Shown here in pieces: positions 52,698-61,447 of a stretch of 64,000 nucleotides of DNA (its first letter is position 1; the number at the start of each line of letters is the position of its first letter). This stretch comes from Stutzerimonas kirkiae (GTDB lineage: Bacteria; Pseudomonadota; Gammaproteobacteria; Pseudomonadales; Pseudomonadaceae). The stretch covers positions 124,001-188,000 of the forward strand of contig NZ_QJUO01000003.1 in assembly GCF_004327335.1 (NCBI RefSeq), given 5' to 3'. The translations under genes were made by a program, and so were the position numbers. The notes beneath the pieces were generated by a model. That model ran no database searches, was not told where the DNA came from, and saw nothing but the letters and a program-made list of their open reading frames with translations.

Positions 52698-53495
52698 TCA
52701 CGCCGGTTCCAGGTTGTACTTCTTCAGCAGTTCGCCGTACTCGCTGCTCTTCTTGTAGGTTTCCAGCGCGCCGCGCAGCGCTTCGAGCAGTTCGGTATTG
52801 CCCCTTTTCACGTAGATGCCCAGGGTCTGCGGGTATAGCGCCTTCTGCGAGCTGATGAGGATGCGGCCACGGGCCTTGTCGACGATCATCTGCGCGGCGG
52901 CGGAGATTTCCAGGTGCGCCTGGATATTGCCGGACAGCAGCGCCTGGGACGCCTCGGCGGTGGTGGGGAATTCGCTGATGGCGATCGGGCCCTTGCCCTG
53001 CTGCGAGCAATGTTCGTCGGACACGGTCTTGAGCTGGTTGATCCAGTTGGTGCCCTGTTGCAGGCCGACTTTCAGGCCACACAGGTCTTCCGGCTGTTGC
53101 GGCCGGGCCGTGCTGTCACTGCGCAGCATGATCGAGGCGCCGACCTGGGCATAGGGAATGGCGTCGGCCTGCTTGGTGCGTTCGTCGGTGATGTACATGC
53201 CGGAGATGATGGTGTCGTAGCGGTTGGCATTGAGGCCGAGGATCAGGTTGGGAAAGCGGGTGTCGACGAACTCCACCTGCAGATCGCCCAGCGCCTTGGC
53301 CAGCGCCATCGACACATCGGGATCGAAGCCCACCACCTTGTCGCCGTCGTAGGACTCGAACGGCGGGTAGGAGATTTCCATGCCGACCTTGAGGGTGCCG
53401 GCGCTGGCGGTCGGCGCCGCCTGGGCGATGCCGCTGCTGAGCAGGGCCGAGCCGAGCAGGGCGGTGGCGAGGCGGATAAGCGTTTTCTTGTGCAT
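52698..53495 (-). CDS. Periplasmic amino-acid/guanidino-compound binding protein (SBP family 3)
   Basis: The 265-residue protein has a signal peptide (MHKKTLIRLATALLGSALLS, cut after IAQA at residue 26) and the family-3 fold: LKVGMEISYPPFESYDGDKV, GFDPDVSMALAKALG, YDTIISGMYITDERTKQ and a C-terminal TYKKSSEYGELLKKYNLEP. It feeds the fused ABC protein encoded next. Position suggests arginine or a guanidino acid as ligand; this is inference. Two Cys (near residues 140 and 165) may form a disulfide. Confidence 0.9.
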   Translation of the reverse strand: MHKKTLIRLATALLGSALLSSGIAQAAPTASAGTLKVGMEISYPPFESYDGDKVVGFDPDVSMALAKALGDLQVEFVDTRFPNLILGLNANRYDTIISGMYITDERTKQADAIPYAQVGASIMLRSDSTARPQQPEDLCGLKVGLQQGTNWINQLKTVSDEHCSQQGKGPIAISEFPTTAEASQALLSGNIQAHLEISAAAQMIVDKARGRILISSQKALYPQTLGIYVKRGNTELLEALRGALETYKKSSEYGELLKKYNLEPA

Positions 53496-53527
53496 GGTCG
53501 TCGCTCCAGAGGGAAAGGAAAGGCAGG

Positions 53528-54571
53528 TCACAGGTTCTGGTTCTTCAGGTGCCCGAAGCTCGAAGGCTTTCTGGCGCGTTCGGGCAGGGCGATCTGCCCG
53601 TTCTCGACGTGCTGGCGCAGGTATTGGTAAGTCTGCAAGGCCTGGGCCCACATGTGCTCGCCGATGGCGATGGGCTCATAGTCCTGTTCGCCGGTAGCGG
53701 CGCCCGCAGCGAACTGCGGCAGCGGCTCGATCCGGGTGTGGTAGTCGCAGGCGTAGAACAGCGGGAAGGAATAGCGCTCCTCGCGAACCTTGCGCACGCG
53801 GTGGGCGGTGGCGACGAAGGCGCCGGCGGTCATGACTTCGAGCATGTCGCCGATGTTCACCACGAAGGCGTCGTCCAGGGGCGGCGCGTCGATCCATTCG
53901 CCGCGCTCGTTCATCACTTCCAGGCCCGGTTTGTCGGCCTCGAGGATGGTGAAGCACTCGTAGTCGGTGTGGGCGCCGATGCCCGGTGCGTCCTGGGCTT
54001 CGCCGTCGTAGGGGTAGTGGATCAGGCGCAGTTTCGAGGGCGGGAAGCGGGCCATCTCGTCGAAGTAGTCTTCCGCCAGGCCGAGGGCCAGGGCGAAGCC
54101 GCGAAACAGCTGGCGGCCGAGGGCGAAGGCCGCCTGGTAGTAGGCCTGCGTCGCCTCCCGGAAGCCGGGCAGGGTCGGCCAGCGGTTGGGCCCCAGCAGC
54201 GGGGTGCCGGCGAGCACCAGCGGATGGTCGGCGGGCACTTCGAAGCCGATGTCGAAGGCTTCCTTGTGATCCGGCTTGCCCGAGCCATACACCTCTTCGC
54301 CTTCCGGGACGAAGCCTTTGTGACTCTCCGATGCACCGATATAGTGCTGCATCTTGGTCGCCAGTGGCTGGGCGAAGTAGGCCTCGGCGGCGCGATGCAG
54401 GCCGTCGATCAGCTCGGGGGTGATGCCATGGCCGGTGATGTAGAGGAAGCCGACATTGCGCGCGGCATCGCCGAGGGCGTCGGCCACGGCCTGGCGATCT
54501 TCCAGGCGCTCGCTGAACAGGCCGTGGATGTCGACGACGGGAATCCGGGTGAAGGAGGGGCGTTCGCTCAT
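53528..54571 (-). CDS. 2-oxoglutarate/Fe(II)-dependent oxygenase (isopenicillin-N-synthase-like superfamily)
   Basis: The 347-residue protein has the iron ligands H201 and D203 ([12 protein letters not shown]) and H257 (VATAHRVRK), with R266/S268 in RYSFPLF to hold 2-oxoglutarate. The N-terminus ([27 protein letters not shown]) is that of the plant-like 2OG oxygenases. Members with ABC amino-acid transporters are common in Pseudomonas, and the ethylene-forming enzyme that attacks arginine belongs to this superfamily. In a gbuA cluster it may hydroxylate a guanidino compound. The start overlaps the TIM-barrel stop by four bases. Confidence 0.85.
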   Translation of the reverse strand: MSERPSFTRIPVVDIHGLFSERLEDRQAVADALGDAARNVGFLYITGHGITPELIDGLHRAAEAYFAQPLATKMQHYIGASESHKGFVPEGEEVYGSGKPDHKEAFDIGFEVPADHPLVLAGTPLLGPNRWPTLPGFREATQAYYQAAFALGRQLFRGFALALGLAEDYFDEMARFPPSKLRLIHYPYDGEAQDAPGIGAHTDYECFTILEADKPGLEVMNERGEWIDAPPLDDAFVVNIGDMLEVMTAGAFVATAHRVRKVREERYSFPLFYACDYHTRIEPLPQFAAGAATGEQDYEPIAIGEHMWAQALQTYQYLRQHVENGQIALPERARKPSSFGHLKNQNL

Positions 54572-55428
54572 GACTGGTCGCTCGTCTGCTGGTCGATGAA
54601 GGTGTCGAAGTGCTGGCGTTCGGTCTGGCCCATCCAGGCGTTCAGGCGCCACAGGTCGGCGACCGGCACGTCGGTGAACGGCAGGTGGTGCAGGTAGCCG
54701 TCGGGGCCGAATTCCGGGGTCAGGGTGGTGCCCGTGTAGCCGCGGGCCTGCTGGGAGCGCCAGATCGCTTCCCAGTGGCGCTGGTGGAAAGCCAGCGCGG
54801 CGGCGTATTCCGGGGCGGCCGGATGCGGCACCTGGGGCCCCTGGTCGTAGCCGACCCGGGCCTGGATGTGGTGCACCCGCTCGACGAAGGCGCCGAGGTC
54901 GTCGGCCGGGTCGTCCAGCAGGCGTTCACAGGTCACCACCCAGTGGCTGATGTCGCTGGTGAAGCGCAGGTCCGGCAACTGTTCGATCAGTTGCAGGGTC
55001 AGCCAGGGATTGAACAGCGAACGGGCGCGGTGGGTCTCGAAGCTGCAGGTCAGCCCCGAACGGGCGGCGATGTCCAGGGCTCCGCCGAAGAAGTCCACCT
55101 GCTGCGCCAGCGGCCAGCGGTCGTTGCCGGCCAGCACGTTGACGAAACGCGGCTGCAGTTCGGCGGCCAGCGCCAGCTTGTCGGCGAAGTCGGTCAGGTG
55201 CTCGGCCGGCGTCGCCGACTGCAGCGGCAAGACCGGTGTCGAGGTGAACAGGATGGCGATGTAGGGCAGGTTCTCGCGGCGCAGGAAGGCGGCGAATTCG
55301 GCGCGCTGCCCGGCATCCTCGGGGATGCGCGCCTCGAGGCCGTCGAAGCCGGCTGCCCGGGCTTCGTCCAGGGCCTGCTGCCAACTGCCGCGATAGCCCC
55401 ACAGGGTACGGAAGATTTCCAGTTTCAT
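54568..55428 (-). CDS. Xylose-isomerase-like TIM-barrel protein
   Basis: The 286-residue protein keeps the metal-ligand pattern of the AP-endonuclease-2/xylose isomerase fold: Glu in [10 protein letters not shown], Asp in FTSDISHW, His in VHHIQARVG and Glu in TPEFGPDGY. It may isomerise, epimerise or hydrolyse a product of the pathway. It is coupled to the oxygenase gene by an ATGA overlap, so the two enzymes probably act in sequence. Substrate unknown. Confidence 0.82.
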   Translation of the reverse strand: MKLEIFRTLWGYRGSWQQALDEARAAGFDGLEARIPEDAGQRAEFAAFLRRENLPYIAILFTSTPVLPLQSATPAEHLTDFADKLALAAELQPRFVNVLAGNDRWPLAQQVDFFGGALDIAARSGLTCSFETHRARSLFNPWLTLQLIEQLPDLRFTSDISHWVVTCERLLDDPADDLGAFVERVHHIQARVGYDQGPQVPHPAAPEYAAALAFHQRHWEAIWRSQQARGYTGTTLTPEFGPDGYLHHLPFTDVPVADLWRLNAWMGQTERQHFDTFIDQQTSDQS

Positions 55429-55481
55429 GGCGATGCCTCATGGCGCTGCGCCTCGCAGGACGCCGCGCCGATCATGGGTTA

Positions 55482-56984
55482 TCAGACGATGGCGCTGGGC
55501 GCGGCCGTGTTGCTCCCGGCCTTGCGGCCCAGCATCGGATGGGCACCCCTGGGCCCGTAGACCGACGCCGGTTCCGGGAAGCTGCGCAACAGCGTCAGGT
55601 ACAGCAGCGCCGCCAGGCCCAGGGTGATCGGCAGGCTGATGTCGATGCCGCCGGCCAGTTCGCCCAGCGGGCCGACGAACTGCCCCGGCAGGTTGACGAA
55701 GCACAGGCCGATGGCCGCGCTCGGCAGCCAGGCGCCCAGGCCGCGCCAGTTCCAGCCATGCTGGAACCAGTAGTGGCCGCCGCGCTGGCCGCGGGTGAAT
55801 ACCTGCAGGTCATCGGCATGGTAGAAGCCGCGGCGGGCGATCAGGCCGAGGATCATGATCACCATCCACGGGCTGGTGCAGGTGATGATCAGCACGGCGA
55901 AGGTGGACACGCTCTGCACCAGGTTGAAGGCGAAGCGGCCGATGAAGATGAAGGCGATGGCGGCGACGCCGATCAGCAGGGTGGCGCCGGCGCGGCTGAG
56001 CAGGCGCGGGAACATGCTCGACATGTCCAGGCCGGTGCCGTACAGCGCGGTGGTGCCGGTGGACATGCCGCCGATCACGGCGATCAGACACACCGGCAGG
56101 AAGAACCAGGTGGGCGAGATGGCCAGCAGGCCGCCGACGTAGTTGTTGGCCTCGATGTACTGCGGCGCCTGGCTGGCCACCAGGGTCGCGGTGCACAGGC
56201 CGAACAGGAACGGGATCAGGGTGCCGGCCTGGGCGGCGAGTACCGCCAGCATGATGCGCGCCTTGGAGGTCTGCCGGGGGATGTAGCGCGACCAGTCGCC
56301 GAGAAAGGCGCCGAACGATACCGGGTTGCTCATGGCCAGGATCGCCGCGCCGATGAAGGCCGCCCAGAAGCCCGGTTGCTCGAGGCTGACGCTGCCGGCG
56401 AAGTCGGCGTCGAAGGTGCCGGCGAAGGCGAGGATGCCGAGCAGGAACAGCAGGCTGGAGGCCCATACCGCGATCTTGTTGACCCACAGCATGAAGCGGA
56501 AACCGTAGATGCACACCACCAGTACCAGCACGGCGAACAGGCCATAGGCCAGGCCCAGGGTGAGGTTGTCCTCGGGCAGGCCGACCAGGCGCTTGGCGCC
56601 GCCGACCAGGGCGTCTCCGGAACTCCAGACCGACAGCGAGAAGAAGGCCACCGCGGTGAGCAGCGACAGGAACGAGCCGATGATGCGCCCGTGGATGCCG
56701 AAGTGGGCGCCGGACGACACCGCGTTGTTGGTGCCGTTGAGGGCGCCGAACAGGCCCATGGGGGCGAGGATCAGGGCGCCCAGCGCCACACCGAGGACGA
56801 TCGACCAGACCCCGGCCTGGAAGGACAGGCCGAACAGCACCGGGAAGCTGCCGAGCACGGCGGTGGCGAAGGTATTGGCGCCACCGAAGATCAGGCGGAA
56901 CAGATCGGTCGGGGTGGCGTCGCGCTGATGGTCGGGTATCTGTTCGACACCAAAGGTTTCGATACGCGTCTTCGGGTGAGTCAT
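55482..56984 (-). CDS. NCS1-family (cytosine/allantoin-type) permease
   Basis: The 500-residue protein has about 12 membrane segments and NCS1 words: LFRLIFGGANTFATAVLGSF, ALNGTNNAVSSGAHFGIHG, NPVSFGAFLGDWSRYIPR and GGMSTGTTALYGTGLDMSS. NCS1 proteins move nucleobases, hydantoins, allantoin and related amidines by Na+ or H+ symport. In a guanidino-compound cluster it may carry guanidinobutyrate or a similar compound. The start at 56984 (MTHPKTRIETFGVEQIPD) fits the family. Confidence 0.88.
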   Translation of the reverse strand: MTHPKTRIETFGVEQIPDHQRDATPTDLFRLIFGGANTFATAVLGSFPVLFGLSFQAGVWSIVLGVALGALILAPMGLFGALNGTNNAVSSGAHFGIHGRIIGSFLSLLTAVAFFSLSVWSSGDALVGGAKRLVGLPEDNLTLGLAYGLFAVLVLVVCIYGFRFMLWVNKIAVWASSLLFLLGILAFAGTFDADFAGSVSLEQPGFWAAFIGAAILAMSNPVSFGAFLGDWSRYIPRQTSKARIMLAVLAAQAGTLIPFLFGLCTATLVASQAPQYIEANNYVGGLLAISPTWFFLPVCLIAVIGGMSTGTTALYGTGLDMSSMFPRLLSRAGATLLIGVAAIAFIFIGRFAFNLVQSVSTFAVLIITCTSPWMVIMILGLIARRGFYHADDLQVFTRGQRGGHYWFQHGWNWRGLGAWLPSAAIGLCFVNLPGQFVGPLGELAGGIDISLPITLGLAALLYLTLLRSFPEPASVYGPRGAHPMLGRKAGSNTAAPSAIV

Positions 56985-57204
56985 GGTGGAGCTCCAGCGC
57001 CTGTCACGGTTGTTATAAGGCCGGCGTAGGTACTCCGACCCCTTTATGGCCGCCCGGTGGACCCAGGGCGGTGAGTGCGTTGGCAGTGGCGGCAAGGCCG
57101 CAAGGCACCCGCACGCGGGGGCGGCGGGCTTCGTCTGGCCCGCTCGTCGCTGCTGTATCTATCTGTCGGTGCCTGGCGGCTCGATAGTTCGCGGGCTACG
57201 CCAC

Positions 57205-58164
57205 TTATCGGTGCGCCACTCCAGGTAGTACGCAGAGCATTTCATAGAGCAGGTTGGCGCCCAGCAGCGCGGTGTTGCCGCTGTTGTCGTAGGGTGGCGA
57301 GACCTCGACCAGGTCGCAGCCGACCAGCTCCAGGCCCTGGCAGCCGCGAATGATTTCCAGCGCCTGGATGGTGGTCAGGCCGCCGACTTCCGGGGTGCCG
57401 GTACCGGGCGCCCAGGCCGGGTCGATGCCGTCGATGTCGAACGACAGGTACACCGGGCCGCCACCGACCTGTTCGCGTACCTCGGCCATCAGTGCTACCA
57501 GGGACTTGTGCCAGCATTCCTCGGCCTGTACCACGCGAAAGCCCTGCTTGCGGCTCCAGTTGAAATCCTCGGCGGTGTAGCCCTGGGCGCGCAGACCGAT
57601 CTGCACCACCCGCCCGCTGTCCAGCAGGCCCTCTTCCTGGGCGCGGCGGAAGGTGGTGCCGTGGGCGATCTTCTCGCCGAACATATGGTCGTTGACATCG
57701 GCATGGGCATCCACGTGCACCAGGCCGACCTTGCCGTGCTTCTTCTTCATGGCCCGCAGGATCGGCAGGGTCAGGGTGTGGTCGCCGCCCAGGGTCAGGG
57801 GAATGATGCCGCGCTCGAGGATGCCGTCGTAGGTCTCTTCGATGATGCGTACCGCGTCGAGCAGGTTGAAGGTGTTGATCGCCACGTCACCGATGTCGGC
57901 GACGTTGAGGGAGTCGAAGGGCGCCGCACCGGTGGCCATGTTGTAGGGGCGGATCATCACCGACTCGGCGCGGATCTGCCGGGGGCCGAAGCGCGTGCCC
58001 GAGCGCAACGAGGTGCCGATGTCCAGCGGGATGCCGATGAAGGCGGCGTCCAACTCGCGCTGCTGCTGCGCATCTTCGATGTGCGGCAGGCGCAGCATGG
58101 TGGAGATGCCGGCGAAACGCGGCATTTGGTTGCCGCCCAGGGGTTGGTGGAGTGATTTGTGCAT
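57205..58164 (-). CDS. gbuA: Guanidinobutyrase GbuA (ureohydrolase family)
   Basis: The 319-residue protein has the binuclear manganese site of the arginase/agmatinase family: GGDHT (126-130), DAHAD (152-156) and SFDIDGIDP (241-249). It is very close, as I recall the sequence, to P. aeruginosa GbuA, including SLHQPLGGN at the start and HGTTFRRA. GbuA splits 4-guanidinobutyrate to GABA and urea. It is the first gene of the leftward cluster. The 220-base gap to the NCS1 gene is open, so the rest may have its own promoter. Confidence 0.93.
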   Translation of the reverse strand: MHKSLHQPLGGNQMPRFAGISTMLRLPHIEDAQQQRELDAAFIGIPLDIGTSLRSGTRFGPRQIRAESVMIRPYNMATGAAPFDSLNVADIGDVAINTFNLLDAVRIIEETYDGILERGIIPLTLGGDHTLTLPILRAMKKKHGKVGLVHVDAHADVNDHMFGEKIAHGTTFRRAQEEGLLDSGRVVQIGLRAQGYTAEDFNWSRKQGFRVVQAEECWHKSLVALMAEVREQVGGGPVYLSFDIDGIDPAWAPGTGTPEVGGLTTIQALEIIRGCQGLELVGCDLVEVSPPYDNSGNTALLGANLLYEMLCVLPGVAHR

Positions 58165-58196
58165 TGCGTGGCCTCGGGGGTTACTGCGCTTTGGGC

Positions 58197-58219
58197 GGAT
58201 TCTGCGCAGCGCGGAATCC
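58197..58219. promoter_or_regulatory. Candidate LysR-type operator between gbuA and gbuR
   Basis: GGATTC (58197-58202) and GAATCC (58214-58219) are perfect inverted half sites with an 11-base spacer, 33 bases upstream of gbuA and about 100 upstream of the divergent LysR gene. LysR regulators bind such interrupted palindromes in shared divergent promoters. Binding is inference. Confidence 0.45.
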
Positions 58220-58315
58220 CCGCAAGAATCGCAATTCGCAAATAATCACTTCAGAGATTTCAAAACTATCCCGAACCGGCAAGAATGCCCGCTCGTCTCT
58301 CCCGAACCGATTGCC

Positions 58316-59185
58316 ATGCCCGATCTCAAGCTGTTGCGCATATTCGTCGCAGTGGTGCGCCACCAGGGCTTCGCCGCTGCCCAACAGGAACTGAACCTGT
58401 CGACCTCGGCGATCAGCACCTATATGAGCCAACTGGAAAGCCAGCTCGGTTTCACCCTGTGCCACCGTGGCCGTGGCGGTTTCAGCCTGACCGCCAAGGG
58501 TGATCTGCTGCACCAGGAAACCCAGCGCATGTTGCTGGAGCTGGAAGGCTTCGAGCGTTATTCGGCGGCGCTGCAGGGCGACCTGGGCGGCACCCTCAAC
58601 CTTGGCGTACTGGACTCGACGGTCAGCGATCCGGCGCTGCCGCTACCGGAACTGATCGGCGCCTATTGCCAGCAGCACCCGGCCGTGCACCTGCGGCTGT
58701 CGGTACTCAGCCCCCACGAATTGCAACTGGGGGTGCTGGAGAATCGCCTGGAGCTGGGCATCGGCTCGTTCTTCAACCGTATGAACGGCCTGGTCTATCA
58801 GCCGCTCTACCGTGAGCAGCACTGGCTGTACTGCAGCGACCACCACCCACTGTTCGGCGAGCGACGTATCCCGGCCGAGCTGATCGCCCGCCAGCGCATG
58901 GTCGGCCGTGGCTACTGGAGCCAGGCGGAGCTGGCCCGGCACGGCTTCAAGGAAAGCGCGGCAACGGTCGAGAGCATGGAGGCGCAACTGATCCTCATCC
59001 TCTCGGGCGCCTACATTGGCTACCTGCCGGAGCACTACGCCCATGGCTGGGTCGAGCGCGGCCGCCTGCAGGCGCTGCTTCCCGCCACCTACGGCTACCA
59101 GGCGCCATTCTCGCTGATCCTGCGGCGTGGTCGTGCACGCGATCCGCTGATCCAGACCTTCCGTGACCTGCTCAGGCGCCGCTGA
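58316..59185 (+). CDS. gbuR: LysR-type regulator, likely GbuR
   Basis: The 289-residue protein has the LysR winged helix (LLRIFVAVVRHQGFAAAQQE, STSAISTYMSQLESQLGF) and an inducer-binding domain. It is divergent from gbuA with a 151-base gap, the arrangement of P. aeruginosa gbuR-gbuA, where GbuR with 4-guanidinobutyrate activates gbuA. It probably controls all or part of the leftward cluster. The ATG at 58316 places the HTH at the N-terminus; the frame is open further upstream but without homology. Confidence 0.82.
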   Translation: MPDLKLLRIFVAVVRHQGFAAAQQELNLSTSAISTYMSQLESQLGFTLCHRGRGGFSLTAKGDLLHQETQRMLLELEGFERYSAALQGDLGGTLNLGVLDSTVSDPALPLPELIGAYCQQHPAVHLRLSVLSPHELQLGVLENRLELGIGSFFNRMNGLVYQPLYREQHWLYCSDHHPLFGERRIPAELIARQRMVGRGYWSQAELARHGFKESAATVESMEAQLILILSGAYIGYLPEHYAHGWVERGRLQALLPATYGYQAPFSLILRRGRARDPLIQTFRDLLRRR

Positions 59186-59293
59186 AGGGTGTTTCGACAC
59201 TTTCAGCCGGTTTTCCCGTATTCTCTCGCGTTTCCCCGGCATCCTGGCGCTTGCCCCGATGCGTTCCCATCCGTTCGAGAAAGTTGAAGTAGC

Positions 59294-61237
59294 GTGGCCA
59301 CCCGCCATCCCGTTGTTTTCGTTCTGATGCTGGCATTGCTGTCGTCCGGCTGTGCAGGCGTCAAAGTCTCGTCTCTCAGCACTTCCGATTATATGGCGCA
59401 GCGCCGTGGCGACGTATTGACCACTGGCACACTGAGCAGCGCGACCATCAGCTCCTTGCAGGTGGTGGGGATTGCCGATTTCCGCTGTCGTGAGCGCGAG
59501 GATGTGCCTTCCTGCCGCGAAGTGCTGGGCAGCACCCGCGATGGCCTGCGGGCCGAGCGGCGGCTGTCGGCCCTGGCCGAATTGTGGCTGCAGAGGGCCT
59601 TGCGCCTGGAGCGGCAGGGTGGCGCCCAGGCCGACGATATCCTCGACGCCTATATGGAAACGGCGCGCCATGCCTATGCCTACCTGTTCTTCAGCGAGCG
59701 GGAACCGGGGCAGCGGGCGTTCGAAGATCGCCAGACCCAGGTCCGCGACTATTACAACTTTGCCGTGCAGCAAGCGGTCACCCGCCTGTTCGAGCGTTAT
59801 CGGGGACGGCCGCCAGTTCTGCGCGAGGATGGCATGTTCCGGGTCGAGGCCGGGCGTTGGGCGGCCTATGGCGACATGGCCGACGTACGCCTGGCGGATG
59901 GCCGCGACCTGCCGAGGGAGCTGATTCCCGCTTCTTCGCTGTCGTTCGCCGGGCTGCGCAACCAGTACCGCCGCGACGGTTTCGGCGCCGAACTGGTGGC
60001 GGTGACGGCACGTCGCGTGGTGGGCAAGGACAGCGGCGCCGTGCCCTACAGCGAAACCCCCTTTCCAGCCATCACCGCGGTGATGAGTTTCCCGGGGAAC
60101 AGTCTTGAGGCTGTCCTGCAAACCCACGAGGCGCGGCTGATGGGCTACGACCCGTATCGCCAGGACAGCATTCTGCTGGCCGGGCGCGAGGTGCCGCTGG
60201 CGGCCAACTTCACCTCGGGTTATGGGCTGTGGCTGGCGCGCTCCGGGTTTGCCGTGCAGTCGCTGCTGACCCTGGTCGGGCGCGGCGAGCCGCTGGAGGA
60301 GCCGCGGGTCTATCTGATGCAGCCCTACGACCCGGACCGTCGCGTGATCATCATGCTGCATGGCCTGGCCAGCAGCCCCGAGGCCTGGATCAATGTGGCC
60401 AACGAGGTGCTGGGCGACGAGACACTGCGGCAGAACTACCAGATATGGCAGGTCTACTACCCGACCAACGCGCCGCTGGTGTTCAACAATGCCTCCATCC
60501 GCAAGGCCGTGACCGAGACGCTGCGGCAGTTCGATCCCGGGGCATCGGCGCTGGCCTCGCGGGATGTGGTGCTGATCGGGCACAGCATGGGCGGCGTTCT
60601 GTCGCGCCTGATGGTGTCTTCTTCCGGCGATCTGTTGTGGCGCGACTTCGAGGAAAGCTACAAGCTGAAGGGGGCCAGGTTGCAGCGCGCCAGGCAGACG
60701 CTGGACGATTACCTGAGTTTCGAGCCGCTGCCCCAGGTGAGCCGGGCGATTTTCGTCGCGGCGCCGCATCGTGGCACGCCCTTCGCGGAAAACCGTCTGT
60801 CACGCTGGGCCGCCGGCATGGTGCGGCTGCCGGTTTCGGTGCTCGGGCGTTTCAAGGATGTCGCGCAACTGGTGGTCGATCCGGGCAGCGCGCCGCCCGC
60901 GTCACTGCTGCGACCGCTGAACAGTATCGACAACCTCAGCGACCAGGATCCCTTCGTCAGGCGCGCCGCGCAGATGCCGATATCGCCCGCGGTGCGTTAC
61001 CACAGCATCATGGGCAACGATACGCCGAAGCTGGCGCTGCTGGAGTCGAGCGATGGCGTGGTGCCTTATGGCAGTGCGCACTTGCCGGGGGCGGAATCGG
61101 AGAAGGTGATCGCTTCCTGGCACAGTGTCCAGGAGACGCCGGAGGCGATCCTGGAGATTCGCCGTATATTGCACCAGAGCCTGGCCGAGGATGGGCACGC
61201 GCGTGATACGCCGATGCCGATGCAGGCGTCAAATTGA
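59294..61237 (+). CDS. Large lipoprotein alpha/beta hydrolase
   Basis: The 647-residue protein has a lipoprotein signal with lipobox LSSGC (FVLMLALLSSGCAGV). The N-terminal 340 residues are of unknown fold. The C-terminal part is an esterase/lipase-type hydrolase: oxyanion region VIIMLHGLASSPEAW, nucleophile elbow IGHSMGGVLSRLM, acidic residue region SSDGVVPYGSAHL and His in ASWHSVQETPEA. It is probably membrane-anchored in the periplasm and acts on lipids or esters. Start is GTG at 59294, the only one that keeps the signal peptide. Confidence 0.83.
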   Translation: MATRHPVVFVLMLALLSSGCAGVKVSSLSTSDYMAQRRGDVLTTGTLSSATISSLQVVGIADFRCREREDVPSCREVLGSTRDGLRAERRLSALAELWLQRALRLERQGGAQADDILDAYMETARHAYAYLFFSEREPGQRAFEDRQTQVRDYYNFAVQQAVTRLFERYRGRPPVLREDGMFRVEAGRWAAYGDMADVRLADGRDLPRELIPASSLSFAGLRNQYRRDGFGAELVAVTARRVVGKDSGAVPYSETPFPAITAVMSFPGNSLEAVLQTHEARLMGYDPYRQDSILLAGREVPLAANFTSGYGLWLARSGFAVQSLLTLVGRGEPLEEPRVYLMQPYDPDRRVIIMLHGLASSPEAWINVANEVLGDETLRQNYQIWQVYYPTNAPLVFNNASIRKAVTETLRQFDPGASALASRDVVLIGHSMGGVLSRLMVSSSGDLLWRDFEESYKLKGARLQRARQTLDDYLSFEPLPQVSRAIFVAAPHRGTPFAENRLSRWAAGMVRLPVSVLGRFKDVAQLVVDPGSAPPASLLRPLNSIDNLSDQDPFVRRAAQMPISPAVRYHSIMGNDTPKLALLESSDGVVPYGSAHLPGAESEKVIASWHSVQETPEAILEIRRILHQSLAEDGHARDTPMPMQASN

Positions 61238-61273
61238 ATGGGCTTCGGCCCGTATCTGGAATGGGGAGGGAAT

Positions 61274-61447
61274 ATGCAAGCGCTATGGGTCACTCTGGGA
61301 ATCATCTGCCTGGGCATGCTGCTGCTGGGCATCGGCTTCACGCGGCGCGACACGCCGAGCGGCATCGCGCTGCTCTGGGTCGGCACCCTGTGCATGTTGA
61401 GTGTGATCGGCTACCGCATTCTCGAGGCGATCAAGATCCTGCCCTAG
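61274..61447 (+). CDS. Small two-helix membrane protein
   Basis: The 57-residue product (MQALWVTLGIICLGMLLLGI, then FTRRDTPSGIALLWVGTLCM) has two hydrophobic helices with a short basic loop. AGGGA lies five bases before the ATG at 61274; an upstream ATG at 61238 has no ribosome site. It follows the hydrolase gene directly and is almost fully overlapped by the C-terminal codons of the DUF4105 gene on the other strand. Function unknown; existence is supported by the ribosome site and the coherent membrane pattern. Confidence 0.6.
   Translation: MQALWVTLGIICLGMLLLGIGFTRRDTPSGIALLWVGTLCMLSVIGYRILEAIKILP

Noticed and set aside
53528..54571. Isopenicillin N synthase or ethylene-forming enzyme as a definite name
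   Set aside because: Only the superfamily and the iron and 2-oxoglutarate residues can be supported; substrate residues were not checked against those enzymes.
58643..60769. Very long open frame on the minus strand (over 700 codons) across the LysR and hydrolase genes
   Set aside because: It is antisense to two well-supported genes, has no recognisable domain and shows the Gln/Arg/His-rich composition that arises opposite high-GC coding sequence.
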